Source: JACDAE01 sp034438015
GTDB taxonomy: Bacteria; Chloroflexota; Ktedonobacteria; Ktedonobacterales; Ktedonobacteraceae
Direction of reading: 5' to 3'
Length of the DNA stretch: 64,000 nucleotides
NCBI GenBank assembly: GCA_034438015.1
Contig: DAOTTD010000190.1
Location: 1-64,000 of the forward strand
Under the pieces are notes generated by a model, which was not told where the DNA came from, searched no databases, and saw only the letters and a list, made by a program, of their open reading frames with translations. The position numbers and the translations under genes were made by a program. This document shows, in pieces, positions 34,200 through 43,658 of the stretch (its first letter is position 1; every line of letters begins with the position of its first letter).

Positions 34200-35483
34200 A
34201 TGCATAGAATTGGACAGGTCGTAAAACTTCTTAGTCTTGGCCTCCTGGGCGGACTACTCGTTTTACTGCGCTACATTTTGAAAACTCCTCAACCTCTTGA
34301 AAGTGCCCTACCCGGCGAAAGTCATATATATAAATGGACGTATGGACACGTCTATTATAAAGCCCTCGGTGCGCGCGATGCTCCTCCTCTCGTGTTGCTC
34401 CATGCCCCTGGTATCGGCGCCTCAGCCTACGAGATGCGTCATATTGTCGCAGACCTGGCGCGTAGCTATCGTATTTATGTGCCAGATCTGCCCGGCTTTG
34501 GGCTTTCAGATCATCCCGATATCGACTATTCTGCTGATACCTATATTGCATTATATCAGGATTTCCTACGCGACGTCGTAGGAGGGCCAGCGGAATTGCT
34601 GGCCAGCGGTCTGAGTTGCAATTATGCTGTCGCCGTGGCCATCAATGTGCCAGAACTCTGCCTCCATTTGCACCTTCTCTCGCCCATAGCCTTGTTCCAG
34701 CGCTCCGGGTCGCGTCTCTGGCTGCAAGGCCTTACGCGTTTTTCCCTGTCCGGCCTATTGATTTACGCATTGTTAACGCCGTGCGTAATCTTGCGTAGAG
34801 TGATTGCCTGGCAGTATGCGTTGGACGAGAGGCAGCTCTCCGACGACGACCTCGATTACGCGTTCGCTGCTGCGCACCAACTCGGGGCTCAGTATGCTGC
34901 CCTTGCCTTTATAAATGGTAAATTAGGCCTGGATGTTTCGCGGCAATTGGAGGCTCTGCAGCGACCTGCGTCGCTGATCTGGGGCGTTTCCGCCCTGCGC
35001 CGCGTGCAATCCGTTGTGCCGCAGTATAGAATTGCGCCACAGGTACAGACGCTATCTCTGCCCGATGGCGGTCGCTACGTGCATGAGGCGTCACCACACG
35101 AAGTCATCGCGGCTATTCTACGCTGGCACGAAGCGTCAGAGCAAGCGCACGATCATGCGCGAACCGCTCAGATTGAGACGGATGGCGCGTTTCAGGCACC
35201 ATTACCCGTTTCATCGACGACGGTCCCCCCTGAAAACGCGCCGTCGACAACGGCACAAAATAATCTACGGGCTGAGGTTACACCTCCTGTTGAAACGCCT
35301 GGAAAGCGTGAGCAGGCCGATGGGCAGCCTGAAAATGCCAATATCGAGGCTTACTGTCTGAAGTGCAAGCAAAAGCGCGCGATCCAGAATGCTAAAAGGA
35401 CCGAAACCAGAAATGGGCGTAGCGCGATGGAGGGCACGTGCCCGGTCTGTGGGACGAAGATAATGCGTTTTGTGTCGGCATGA
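34200..35483 (+). CDS. Membrane-anchored alpha/beta hydrolase-fold protein with DUF5679 tail
   Basis: 427 residues from the ATG that follows AAGGAGAT. An N-terminal transmembrane helix ('LLSLGLLGGLLVLLRYIL') precedes an alpha/beta hydrolase domain with 'PPLVLLHAPGIGASAYEMRH' and 'YRIYVPDLPGFGLSDHPDID'. The nucleophile elbow reads 'ASGLSCNYAV': the Ser is present but the last Gly of GxSxG is Asn. The expected catalytic His may be in 'GGRYVHEASPHEV'. A ~70-residue disordered, acidic linker leads to a C-terminal DUF5679 zinc-binding domain ('YCLKCKQKRAIQNAK' and 'GTCPVCGTKIMRF'). DUF5679 usually occurs as a small stand-alone protein, so the fusion is unusual. Substrate unknown. Confidence 0.78.
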   Translation: MHRIGQVVKLLSLGLLGGLLVLLRYILKTPQPLESALPGESHIYKWTYGHVYYKALGARDAPPLVLLHAPGIGASAYEMRHIVADLARSYRIYVPDLPGFGLSDHPDIDYSADTYIALYQDFLRDVVGGPAELLASGLSCNYAVAVAINVPELCLHLHLLSPIALFQRSGSRLWLQGLTRFSLSGLLIYALLTPCVILRRVIAWQYALDERQLSDDDLDYAFAAAHQLGAQYAALAFINGKLGLDVSRQLEALQRPASLIWGVSALRRVQSVVPQYRIAPQVQTLSLPDGGRYVHEASPHEVIAAILRWHEASEQAHDHARTAQIETDGAFQAPLPVSSTTVPPENAPSTTAQNNLRAEVTPPVETPGKREQADGQPENANIEAYCLKCKQKRAIQNAKRTETRNGRSAMEGTCPVCGTKIMRFVSA

Positions 35484-35683
35484 TCTGTGGCGCTCTAAGG
35501 CGCTCTAAAGAACCTATTCACCTGTGTCGATAGAGTTTCTCAGGCCCACTAAATCTGGTGGCTGGCAGCGTTCTTTAGATCAAGATATAGCCGGGAGGTG
35601 AGGAATATTGCAGGGCGTTTCAATGTTACTAGATAAGTACTGGCGAATATACACAAGGGGGGATGAAAGTGGCGAAAAATCTC

Positions 35684-35712
35684 TTGACGTTCCGTATTTC
35701 ACAACGTATAAT
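35684..35712 (+). promoter_or_regulatory. Near-consensus promoter upstream of greA
   Basis: -35 TTGACG (35684-35689), exact 17-base spacer, -10 TATAAT (35707-35712). This is the best sigma-A-type match in the window. Confidence 0.75.
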
Positions 35713-36065
35713 CACCCTCATGTGTATTGAACACCTGCGTTTGGCCGATGCCTGAATGTGTCAGAAGCGTCAGAGACGCAGGAGAACGCGGCCTCAATCT
35801 GTGCGGCAGCGAACAGGAGCAACTTCCAGGCGTCATCACCTGTTTCGCTGCCTGTCAAGGTGTTCGTCCTCTTTTCCAGATGTGCGCGAGAAGAGGCTTC
35901 GATGGATGGGGTGAATGTGAAGTTTTCTTCACGGAGAAAACCCGCAGTGGACGCGAAATGAAAAAGTAAAAGAGGAATGGATGTAGTGGTAGACAGAAAT
36001 GAAGGCATATATCTGGAAGATGCCAACAATAAGTCGCGAGTCTCACTACCAGGAGGAAATTTACA
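35713..36065 (+). other. ~350-base greA leader or small RNA region
   Basis: Between the strong promoter and greA there is no recognised gene, although all three plus-strand frames hold short open stretches (66-80 codons) of unconvincing composition. A long transcribed leader, a small RNA ending before greA, or a short leaderless peptide (11 codons from the ATG at 35719) are all possible. The upstream 35484-35683 shows nothing else. Confidence 0.4.
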
Positions 36066-36587
36066 ATGAGTATTGGTGGACAGAGTGATGCAAGGTCCGA
36101 TCGAAAGGTATACCGCCTGACCCCCGAGGGCTTTGCCAAGAAAAAAGAACGTCTGGAATATCTGCGCACGGTCAAGCGCAAGGAGATCGCTGACTATATT
36201 CACGAGGCCAAAGAAGCTGGTGATATCAGCGAGAGCAGCGCATACGAGGACGCGAAGAACGAGCAAGCGAAAGTCGAAGGCGAGATCATCGAACTTGATC
36301 GCCTCATGGCTTTGGCCGAGATCATGACGCCAGACATGCATGACGAGGTAGATGGTCCACCCTCTGTGCGTATTGGTATGCAGGTGGAGGTCGAGAGCGA
36401 TAGCGGCGCGAAGCGCACTTTCAAGCTTGTCGAAACATTCGAGGCCGATCCGAAAGCTGGTCTGATCTCCGACCAATCGCCTGTTGGCAAGGCGCTGATG
36501 GATCACGTCGTTGGCGACGAGGTAAGCGTAGCAACTCCTGGTGGAGTCACTTCTTATACTATTCTTGCTATCCGTCCCATGCTTTAA
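36066..36587 (+). CDS. greA: Transcription elongation factor GreA
   Basis: 173 residues with an AGGAGG ribosome site. The N-terminal coiled-coil hairpin starts 'YRLTPEGFAKKKERLEYLRT' and carries the catalytic acidic tip in 'EAGDISESSAYEDAKNEQ', where Asp and Glu coordinate Mg at the polymerase active site. The C-terminal FKBP-like domain runs from 'SVRIGMQVEVESDSGAKRTF' to 'GGVTSYTILAIRP'. GreA rescues backtracked RNA polymerase by stimulating transcript cleavage. A ~15-residue N-terminal extension precedes the usual start of the fold. Confidence 0.95.
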   Translation: MSIGGQSDARSDRKVYRLTPEGFAKKKERLEYLRTVKRKEIADYIHEAKEAGDISESSAYEDAKNEQAKVEGEIIELDRLMALAEIMTPDMHDEVDGPPSVRIGMQVEVESDSGAKRTFKLVETFEADPKAGLISDQSPVGKALMDHVVGDEVSVATPGGVTSYTILAIRPML

Positions 36588-36596
36588 TACTACCCC

Positions 36597-36799
36597 AGGA
36601 CATGAGTTATCCCGGTAACTCTTCAGGTGGCCTCTTGACTCCTCAGCGCCTTTGGCGCTTCGCAGGTGGTTTGGTGTGGGTGGCGGCGTGGCGGCCCCAG
36701 CCGCCACGCCGCCACCCACACAGGAATCTGCGAGCCGCAGAGCGGCGAGGAGTCAGAGAAGAAGGGGTCCTGAAGAGTTACCGGGATAACTCATGTCCT
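36597..36799 (+). repeat. Palindromic element E (family 1), 31-bp perfect outer arms
   Basis: Outer arms 36597-36627 and 36769-36799 are perfectly complementary (inner end AACTCTTCAGG). Inside are GACTCCTC/GAGGAGTC arms (36637-36644, 36747-36754) and a central hairpin with perfect 22-bp arms (36674-36695, 36700-36721, loop CCCA). Conserved flanking pieces AGCGCC-TTT-GGCGCTTCGCA and GAGCCGCAGAGCGG match three other copies. It begins ten bases after the greA stop and could end that transcript. Confidence 0.9.
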
Positions 36800-36815
36800 T
36801 GATTAGATGATGAAA

Positions 36816-36959
36816 CAGGGCTGTTGCAAAGTCGGGAAGAGAGTGAACAAAGCGGGGGTCAAGGGGGCAGCCGCCCCCTTGCGGAGCGCGAGGTGCCCTC
36901 GCCTTTCCTTCTTTTCCCTGCCGCCGCAGGCGGCAACAAACGACTTTGCAACAGCCCTG
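36816..36959 (+). mobile_element. Miniature inverted-repeat element F (family 2) with 10-bp direct repeat
   Basis: A 144-bp element with perfect 19-bp terminal inverted repeats, CAGGGCTGTTGCAAAGTCG at 36816-36834 and its complement at 36941-36959. It is bounded on both sides by the identical 10-mer GATGATGAAA (36806-36815 and 36960-36969), the signature of a target-site duplication. The interior shares the GGAGCGCGAGGTGCCCTCGC motif and two small hairpins with element C at 24.5 kb. It has no coding capacity, so it must have been mobilised by a transposase encoded elsewhere. Confidence 0.85.
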
Positions 36960-37082
36960 GATGATGAAAAAGAGATTGTTGACACTTTTCGTTCGCAACA
37001 GTAATATAGAAGGATGCCATAACAGGAAAGCCAGCGGGTCTGTGCTACACAAAAGGCTATGGTTGGTTAAGGAGTGACTCAA

Positions 37083-37814
37083 TTGTTAACTTTCGAAGAC
37101 GTGACTGGATATTTCCTGAAGGCGGCAAGTGGCCTCGCGCTGACCACGCATCCTGAGTACTGGAGCAATGCGCGCACGCTCGAACGCGAGTTTGCCTGTA
37201 CCTGCCACGCCGGAAATTGCGAGGAGGTGGAGCAGCACAGCTCTTGCAATATCTCGTTTTCCTGGGGGCCACTTGACACAGTACTGTCGCTGGAAGGACC
37301 GTCAGGTGTGTGTGACTTCTTCCACGAGCCTGACCCTGATTGCCCGCATCTGCACACCGACGCGATCCCTCCACTTGTGCTTGATCTATCATATAGTCTT
37401 ACCCTGCTCGGAGCCGATATCTCGGAGGAGACGCTGCTCAGCCTGACGCAGATGCTCAGACTGCGCGCGAGCGAACATAGTCAGCGCACGGTCGAGACGC
37501 GTCCCGGCGTGAGCATGATTCTGCAGGATAATCGTCTGCGCCCGGAGACGCTCACACTACAGCAGCGGGTGGAACTGCCCATCTGGCATCCCGATGGCAT
37601 GCGCGGGCTACACGACGATATGCAAATGCAACGACGGGCGGAGCGCCGCTTCTACGATGAGGAAGAGGAGGAGGAGGGCGCAGAGGTGCTTGCCGATAAT
37701 CCGCGCCCGGAGGAGTGGCTGCCGCAGGTGTTGGTCGAGGTGTGCCAGGATATTCTGCACGTGCTCGCGGCCCTCGATGCCAGCATCTCGTATCATCCAC
37801 TGGACAACGCATGA
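37083..37814 (+). CDS. Uncharacterised Cys/His-rich protein
   Basis: About 243 residues; the TTG eight bases after AAGGAG is preferred over the GTG at 37074, which overlaps that site. I recognise no family. Residues ~35-95 hold a cluster of metal-ligand candidates: 'CTCHAGNCEEVEQHSSC', then 'GVCDFFHEPDPDCPHLHT', which suggests a structural zinc or iron site. The rest includes 'LTQMLRLRASEHSQRTVETR', an acidic run of glutamates and a helical end. No signal peptide or membrane helix. It ends 18 bases before the convergent MgtE-N/CBS gene and is preceded by elements E and F. Confidence 0.65.
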   Translation: MLTFEDVTGYFLKAASGLALTTHPEYWSNARTLEREFACTCHAGNCEEVEQHSSCNISFSWGPLDTVLSLEGPSGVCDFFHEPDPDCPHLHTDAIPPLVLDLSYSLTLLGADISEETLLSLTQMLRLRASEHSQRTVETRPGVSMILQDNRLRPETLTLQQRVELPIWHPDGMRGLHDDMQMQRRAERRFYDEEEEEEGAEVLADNPRPEEWLPQVLVEVCQDILHVLAALDASISYHPLDNA

Positions 37815-37831
37815 AGAACATCCAGGCGTAG

Positions 37832-39097
37832 TTAATACATACTGCCGGGCTTGCGTCTCCTCTCGGTGGGTAGGAGCATATCGATGGCGTCGTCGATCGT
37901 TACCACGCCTTCGAGGATGCCGTCCGCGCTCACCACGGGTATAGCTAGCAGATTGTATTTCGCCATGGTCTCGGCCACGTCGCGTCCGTCCCGATCTGGT
38001 TCGACCGTGGTGACGTTGGTATCCATCAGTTCGTTGAGCCTCTGTGTCGGCGCTGCGACAAGTAGATCCCACAGTTCGATGACACCCAGAACCTGGCAAT
38101 CGTCCCGCGTTTCACCGGCGACGCAGTAGATGTAAGGGAGGCGGATATCGTTCTCCTTGACATTGACGCGCACCTCTTCTAGCGCCTCTGCAACCGTCTT
38201 GTCCTGGCTGAGCGCGACGTAATCCGTGGTCATCAGTCCGCCAGCCGTGTCTGATTCGTACTCCAGCAATTCCTGCACATCCTCGGACTCTTCGGGATTC
38301 ATCAGGCGCAGGAGTTCCTGGGAGCGGTCTTCGGGCAGGCGGGCGAGGAGGTCGGCGATCTCGTCCGGCCCCATTGCCTGTAGAATGGCGGCGCCGCGTT
38401 CGGGCGGCAGATTGGCGAGGATATCGCGCTGCAGGTCCGTATCGATCTCTTCCATCGTGTCAGCCGCTGTCTCGTTATCCAGCCCCTCAAGCAGGTGCGC
38501 GCCCTGAATGGGCGTGAGCTGATGGATGATCTGGGCGATATCAGCCGGATGCAGGTTCGCCAGGTGCCTGCCGGAGACGCGGGATAGGGGCGAGGCCGGG
38601 TCCTGCTCCTGCCTGAGCAGCTCAATGCGCTCCCAGGGGATCAGATTCGTGGGCGCGCTGCTCGCATTGCGTCTCTTGCCCAGCAGCCATGCGGGCGCGA
38701 TGCGGCGGATCAGGCCGAGGTTGCTGTTATCGATGCCCAGGAGCCGCCAGTCGTCGTCGAAGCATACATCGTTGACGCGCACGGTCTTTTTGCGTTTGAT
38801 GTCAATAACCTGTTTGTCCAGTACGTCCTGCGCCAGGCGTATATCCTGGTCTGAGGGCGCGAAGGGCGTCAGTTCGGACGTGGGAGTGCTCAGGCGCAGC
38901 AGCTCGTCCTGCTGCCATGCTACCGCGACGAGAGGAACGCGCCAGAGCCGATCCTCTTCATCCTCCACAAGGAGCGCGTCGGGATAGACCGTGCTCCCCA
39001 CGTCTTCTGGATTGAGCAATACATCGATAAGTTTGCCCAGGCGCACATCTTGCTGCTCCTCTACGGGCGTTCCAAGCAACTGACTCAAGTACAACAT
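37832..39097 (-). CDS. PRC-barrel, MgtE N-domain and CBS-pair regulatory protein without channel
   Basis: 421 residues. Residues 1-60 form a PRC-barrel-like domain ('LYLSQLLGTPVEEQQDVRLG'), a second PRC-like stretch lies near 95-135 ('VRVNDVCFDDDWRLLGID'), an MgtE_N superhelix covers ~165-280 ('LANLHPADIAQIIHQLTPIQ', 'DEIADLLARLPEDRSQELLR') and a CBS pair ~285-415 ('GGLMTTDYVALSQDKTVAEA'). The membrane pore of MgtE Mg channels is absent. Related soluble proteins are often encoded beside NRAMP-type Mn/Fe transporters; here the neighbour is pyrG, five bases upstream, so the two are likely co-transcribed. A nucleotide- or Mg-sensing regulator is a reasonable guess. Confidence 0.82.
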   Translation of the reverse strand: MLYLSQLLGTPVEEQQDVRLGKLIDVLLNPEDVGSTVYPDALLVEDEEDRLWRVPLVAVAWQQDELLRLSTPTSELTPFAPSDQDIRLAQDVLDKQVIDIKRKKTVRVNDVCFDDDWRLLGIDNSNLGLIRRIAPAWLLGKRRNASSAPTNLIPWERIELLRQEQDPASPLSRVSGRHLANLHPADIAQIIHQLTPIQGAHLLEGLDNETAADTMEEIDTDLQRDILANLPPERGAAILQAMGPDEIADLLARLPEDRSQELLRLMNPEESEDVQELLEYESDTAGGLMTTDYVALSQDKTVAEALEEVRVNVKENDIRLPYIYCVAGETRDDCQVLGVIELWDLLVAAPTQRLNELMDTNVTTVEPDRDGRDVAETMAKYNLLAIPVVSADGILEGVVTIDDAIDMLLPTERRRKPGSMY

Positions 39098-39102
39098 AAT
39101 TT

Positions 39103-40782
<1,680 letters not shown>

Positions 40783-40859
40783 AGAAAATCCTCCTTCATT
40801 CGGAGCCTGACCGTTATGCATGTAAAAATTAACTATTCAGGTGCCTCCTCTTGAGTAGA

Positions 40860-40877
40860 GATGGGGCTTGCCCCATC
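40860..40877. repeat. Mini-palindrome related to element B
   Basis: GATGGGGCTTGCCCCATC, an 8-bp perfect inverted repeat with a 2-base loop, identical in core to the nested palindrome inside both arms of element B. It lies just upstream of the pyrG start on the minus strand. Confidence 0.6.
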
Positions 40878-40918
40878 CGGCTGGGCCAGCATGATCCGGC
40901 CCGAAACACCGTCTTCGG

Positions 40919-41149
40919 TATGAGTCATCCCGAATGTTCCAAACATGCGCTTGATACCCTCAAACCGCTGGAACGGTTCAGGACTCGTCAGCGCCAAAGG
41001 CGCTTCACAAGGGGTTTGCTGTGGTTGGCGGGCTGCCGGCCTGGGCCGGCGCCCGCCAACCACAGCAGGACTCATGTGAGCCGCAGAGCGGCGATGAGTC
41101 CGGTAAGAGCAGTTTTGTGAACTTTTTCAAAAGTTCGGGATGACTCATA
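40919..41149 (+). repeat. Palindromic element G (family 1), 16-bp outer arms
   Basis: Outer arms TATGAGTCATCCCGAA (40919-40934) and its complement (41134-41149) resemble the ATGAGTTATCCCG part of element E's arms. Inside are the family-1 flanks (GACTCGTCAGCGCC-AAA-GGCGCTTC and GAGCCGCAGAGCGGCGATGAGTC) around a central hairpin whose arms pair over 22 positions with a single bulged T (about 41019-41067). The copy is longer than the others owing to ~45 extra bases inside the left arm. It fills the gap between pyrG and the metallo-hydrolase gene, which otherwise shows no gene. Confidence 0.85.
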
Positions 41150-41155
41150 TATATG

Positions 41156-41809
41156 TTATTTTGCTGTAAGTAATACAATCTGCGTTTCCGCAGGAACATT
41201 CGCATGCGTGACACTCAGCTTCGCCTGCGGCTCGATGGACTCGACGCCCATCTCGCGGCGGAACTTGCTGAGAGGATCGGGTCCTTCTTCACCAGCGACG
41301 CGATAGTGCATCGGGATCACGATACGCGGCTCTACCTGGCTGATGATCTCTGCCGCCTGTGCCGCATTGATCGTATGTTGACCGCCAATAGGGAGTAGTA
41401 ACACATCGGCGTCGGCGACTTCTTCCAATTGTTCCTCTTGCAAGATATGACCCAGATCTCCCAGGTGGCAAATGACCAGGTCGTCCATGTGGATGACATA
41501 GATCGTGTTACGCCCATGTTCCTGCCCATGCTTAGTATCGTGGTAGGAGGCGATGCCGGTGATCAACACATCACTGATCTCGTACTCACCAGGCCCACGC
41601 ACAACACGCGGATTACCACCGACGGCGGCGAAATTGTTGTGGCCTGGATGGTTGTGACTGATGGTGACAATGGAGGCGTTGACCTTGCTCAGCAAACGGA
41701 GTGCGTCTCCAGGTGGAGAACTTTGCTGAGGAGAGAAAGGGTCGGTAACTAAAGTAGCATTCTTGCCACGCAGTACGAAGCAGGCGTGGCCCAGCCAAGA
41801 GATTTCCAT
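41156..41809 (-). CDS. Metallo-beta-lactamase-fold hydrolase (UPF0173-like)
   Basis: 217 residues from the ATG at 41809; the open frame upstream adds 53 residues of unlikely composition. The protein opens 'MEISWLGHACFVLRGKNATL', typical of small Zn-dependent hydrolases of the UPF0173/YtkL type. The main metal motif reads 'SHNHPGHNN' where HxHxDH is expected, so the Asp ligand of the second metal is Gly. Other ligands seem present: 'ISDVLITGIASYHD', 'VICHLGDLGH' and 'IVIPMHYR'. It is cytoplasmic. With one metal site weakened, activity may be changed. Physiological role is unknown. Confidence 0.8.
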   Translation of the reverse strand: MEISWLGHACFVLRGKNATLVTDPFSPQQSSPPGDALRLLSKVNASIVTISHNHPGHNNFAAVGGNPRVVRGPGEYEISDVLITGIASYHDTKHGQEHGRNTIYVIHMDDLVICHLGDLGHILQEEQLEEVADADVLLLPIGGQHTINAAQAAEIISQVEPRIVIPMHYRVAGEEGPDPLSKFRREMGVESIEPQAKLSVTHANVPAETQIVLLTAK

Positions 41810-41983
41810 AGCTGATATTTCGCTTCTCTCACATAAGTTCGGGCGGGGACCTATGTCCTCGCCCGATAAATATTGTACCATAGGGATAGGCGATCTACAA
41901 GGGCGTAGCCCGTTTGACAAAAAAAGGGAGACGGGCAGTTCTGCCCATCTCCTGTTTCTTTCGCACACGCTACTCGGCGGAAA

Positions 41984-42289
41984 TTAGTAGCGATCACTAC
42001 GGTAGCCTGAAGAGCGCTCGCGGCCCTGGTAGCCCCTATTGCCCGTGGACTGGCGCTCGCGTGCCTCGCTCACGGTAATAGTGCGGTTGCCCATCGTGCT
42101 GCCGTTCAGGCGCTCGATAGCTGTGCGCGCATCCTCATCGCTCATCTCGATAAAGCCAAAGCCCTTGCTTCGTCCCGTCTCGCGATCGGTGATGACTGTG
42201 CTAAAGGTGACCGGTCCGATCTGCTCGAAGAAGTAGCTCAGATCCTGGTCGTTTGTCTGGTAGGGGAGGCCCCCAACGTAAAGTCTCAT
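41984..42289 (-). CDS. RRM-domain RNA-binding protein
   Basis: 101 residues from the ATG eight bases after AGGAG, giving the canonical start 'MRLYVGGLPYQTNDQDLSYF'. RNP2 is LYVGGLPY and RNP1 is KGFGFIEM; both carry the aromatic residues that stack on RNA. The C-terminal ~25 residues are an Arg/Gly/Tyr-rich disordered tail. Such short proteins occur in cyanobacteria (Rbp) and Chloroflexota, where cyanobacterial ones are cold-induced; the same might hold here. The gene is divergent from secG. An in-frame ATG seven codons upstream is possible. Confidence 0.92.
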   Translation of the reverse strand: MRLYVGGLPYQTNDQDLSYFFEQIGPVTFSTVITDRETGRSKGFGFIEMSDEDARTAIERLNGSTMGNRTITVSEARERQSTGNRGYQGRERSSGYRSDRY

Positions 42290-42430
42290 TCGTTTATGCT
42301 CCTGTGACATCTCTCAATGCATTGACGCTCGTAGAAACCGTTTCTCACAGAAGCAATTCAAGTATTTTTGATGTCATACACTTATGTAAACACTCGGGGC
42401 GCGAGGGTTATTCCCATCTGAAAAACAGAT

Positions 42431-42459
42431 TCGACGGATCGGCGCGACTATGGTATAAT
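42431..42459 (+). promoter_or_regulatory. Promoter of secG
   Basis: -35 TCGACG (42431-42436), 17-base spacer and extended -10 TGGTATAAT (42451-42459). Transcription should start near 42466, upstream of palindromic element H, which therefore becomes part of the secG leader. Confidence 0.65.
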
Positions 42460-42477
42460 CTGGCAGAAATTGTAACT

Positions 42478-42619
42478 GTTCAGGACTCCTCAGCGCCTGC
42501 GGCGCTTCGCAAAGGGTTTGTTGCGGGTGGCGAGGGGGCGGCCACGGGCCGCCCCCTCGCCACCCGCACAAGACTCCTGCGAGCCGCGCAGCGGTGAGGA
42601 GTCAGGACAGGGACCTGAA
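42478..42619 (+). repeat. Palindromic element H (family 1) in the secG leader
   Basis: Starts near GTTCAGGACTCCTCAGCGCC and ends near GAGGAGTCAGGACAGGGACC-TGAAGAG. The central hairpin has perfect 21-bp arms (42523-42543 and 42547-42567) with a 3-base loop. The conserved flanks match copies D, E and G while the central arm sequence differs. It lies between the secG promoter and the secG ribosome site, ending about 20 bases before the latter. Confidence 0.88.
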
Positions 42620-42647
42620 GAGATACCAGGAAAGCGAGGAGAAGCTC

Positions 42648-42884
42648 TTGCTCCAACAGTGGATTCCAGCTATTCGAGTCATACAAATTATTATCTCTAT
42701 AGCTGTGGTTGTATTCATTCTGTTACAGGCGCGTGGTGCCGGCCTGGGCAGCATCTTTGGTGGCAGCAGTGCGGGCTCTGTCTTCAAGACGCGTCGTGGC
42801 GTTGAGCGCCTGATCTTTAATATCACCATTGTTCTTGTGGTGCTGTTTGCTCTCATATCCGTTCTTGATGTAGTTATCCGTTAA
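42648..42884 (+). CDS. secG: Preprotein translocase subunit SecG
   Basis: 78 residues from a TTG that follows GAGGAGAA. The frame is open upstream into the repeat, but only this start gives the normal SecG length. Two transmembrane helices ('IRVIQIIISIAVVVFILLQ' and 'IFNITIVLVVLFALISVLDV') flank the family's loop 'ARGAGLGSIFGGSSAGSVFK', with the conserved FGG. SecG helps SecYE move proteins across the membrane. Expression probably responds to element H folded in the leader. Confidence 0.93.
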   Translation: MLQQWIPAIRVIQIIISIAVVVFILLQARGAGLGSIFGGSSAGSVFKTRRGVERLIFNITIVLVVLFALISVLDVVIR

Positions 42885-42908
42885 TAACGCTGGCAAAGAT
42901 ACTACTGC

Positions 42909-43658
42909 ATGATGCATGGGTGCGGCAACAAAAGTCTAAGTTCACTTTATAAGCGCATAAGCGTGAGGCTGTGCGCTCGTATTATTATTGCGCTATGTTG
43001 TCTATCGCTCGTGTCCTGTGTTCCCTTCGTAGCTGACCAGAGCGGGGCGACGGTGGTGCAGCAGGCTCCAGCGGCGAGCCTGACGTATGTAGCACTCGGG
43101 GCCTCCGACACCTTCGGTATCGGTACCGATGACCCGCAGAGCCAGAACTGGGCCTCTGATCTGGCAACCATGCTGGGCAAGCGTGTACATTTCATCAATC
43201 TGGGCATTCCCGGCATTGATCTGCACAGCGCGCTCGGCGTCGAGTTGCCGGTGGCTCTCGATTCCCATCCCGGTCTGGTGACGGTCTGGCTGGCCGTAAA
43301 CGACCTGGCCGATAAGGTATCCCTTGCGAGCTATACCCACGATCTGAATCTGCTGCTGACCCGTTTGCAGGCAGCGCATCCTCATCTGAGCATCGCGGTC
43401 GCCAACGTGCCCGATCTGACGCTGCTGCCGCACTTCCAATCCTACGACAAACAGGCGCTGCGCACGCAAATCCTGGCCTATGACGACGCCATTGCCAGTA
43501 TCGTCGCTGCCCATCACGTATTGCTTGTCGATATCTACCAGAGCGAACTGGCTCAACATCCCGAGTATATCAGCGGCGATGGCCTTCATCCCAACGCCCT
43601 CGGCTATATGCGCGTGGCGGAGATCTTTTACCAGGTGTTAAAGACGAAGGCGCCATGA
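42909..43658 (+). CDS. SGNH/GDSL-type hydrolase lipoprotein
   Basis: 249 residues. A lipoprotein signal peptide ends in 'LCCLSLVSC', with Cys37 as the lipidation site, so the enzyme sits on the outer face of the membrane. SGNH blocks follow: the serine in 'VALGASDTFGIGTDDP' (block I, GASD for GDS), the Gly in 'NLGIPGIDLHSAL', the Asn in 'VTVWLAVNDLADK' and the Asp-His pair in 'DGLHPNALGY'. It should be an esterase or deacylase acting on cell-envelope material or nutrients. Its stop overlaps the start of the FtsX-type permease, so the two are coupled. Confidence 0.85.
   Translation: MMHGCGNKSLSSLYKRISVRLCARIIIALCCLSLVSCVPFVADQSGATVVQQAPAASLTYVALGASDTFGIGTDDPQSQNWASDLATMLGKRVHFINLGIPGIDLHSALGVELPVALDSHPGLVTVWLAVNDLADKVSLASYTHDLNLLLTRLQAAHPHLSIAVANVPDLTLLPHFQSYDKQALRTQILAYDDAIASIVAAHHVLLVDIYQSELAQHPEYISGDGLHPNALGYMRVAEIFYQVLKTKAP

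Noticed and set aside
35718..36719. 333-codon open frame on the minus strand across greA and element E
   Set aside because: It is antisense to greA, whose own frame is well conserved; the translated sequence has no recognisable domain and runs into a mobile repeat.
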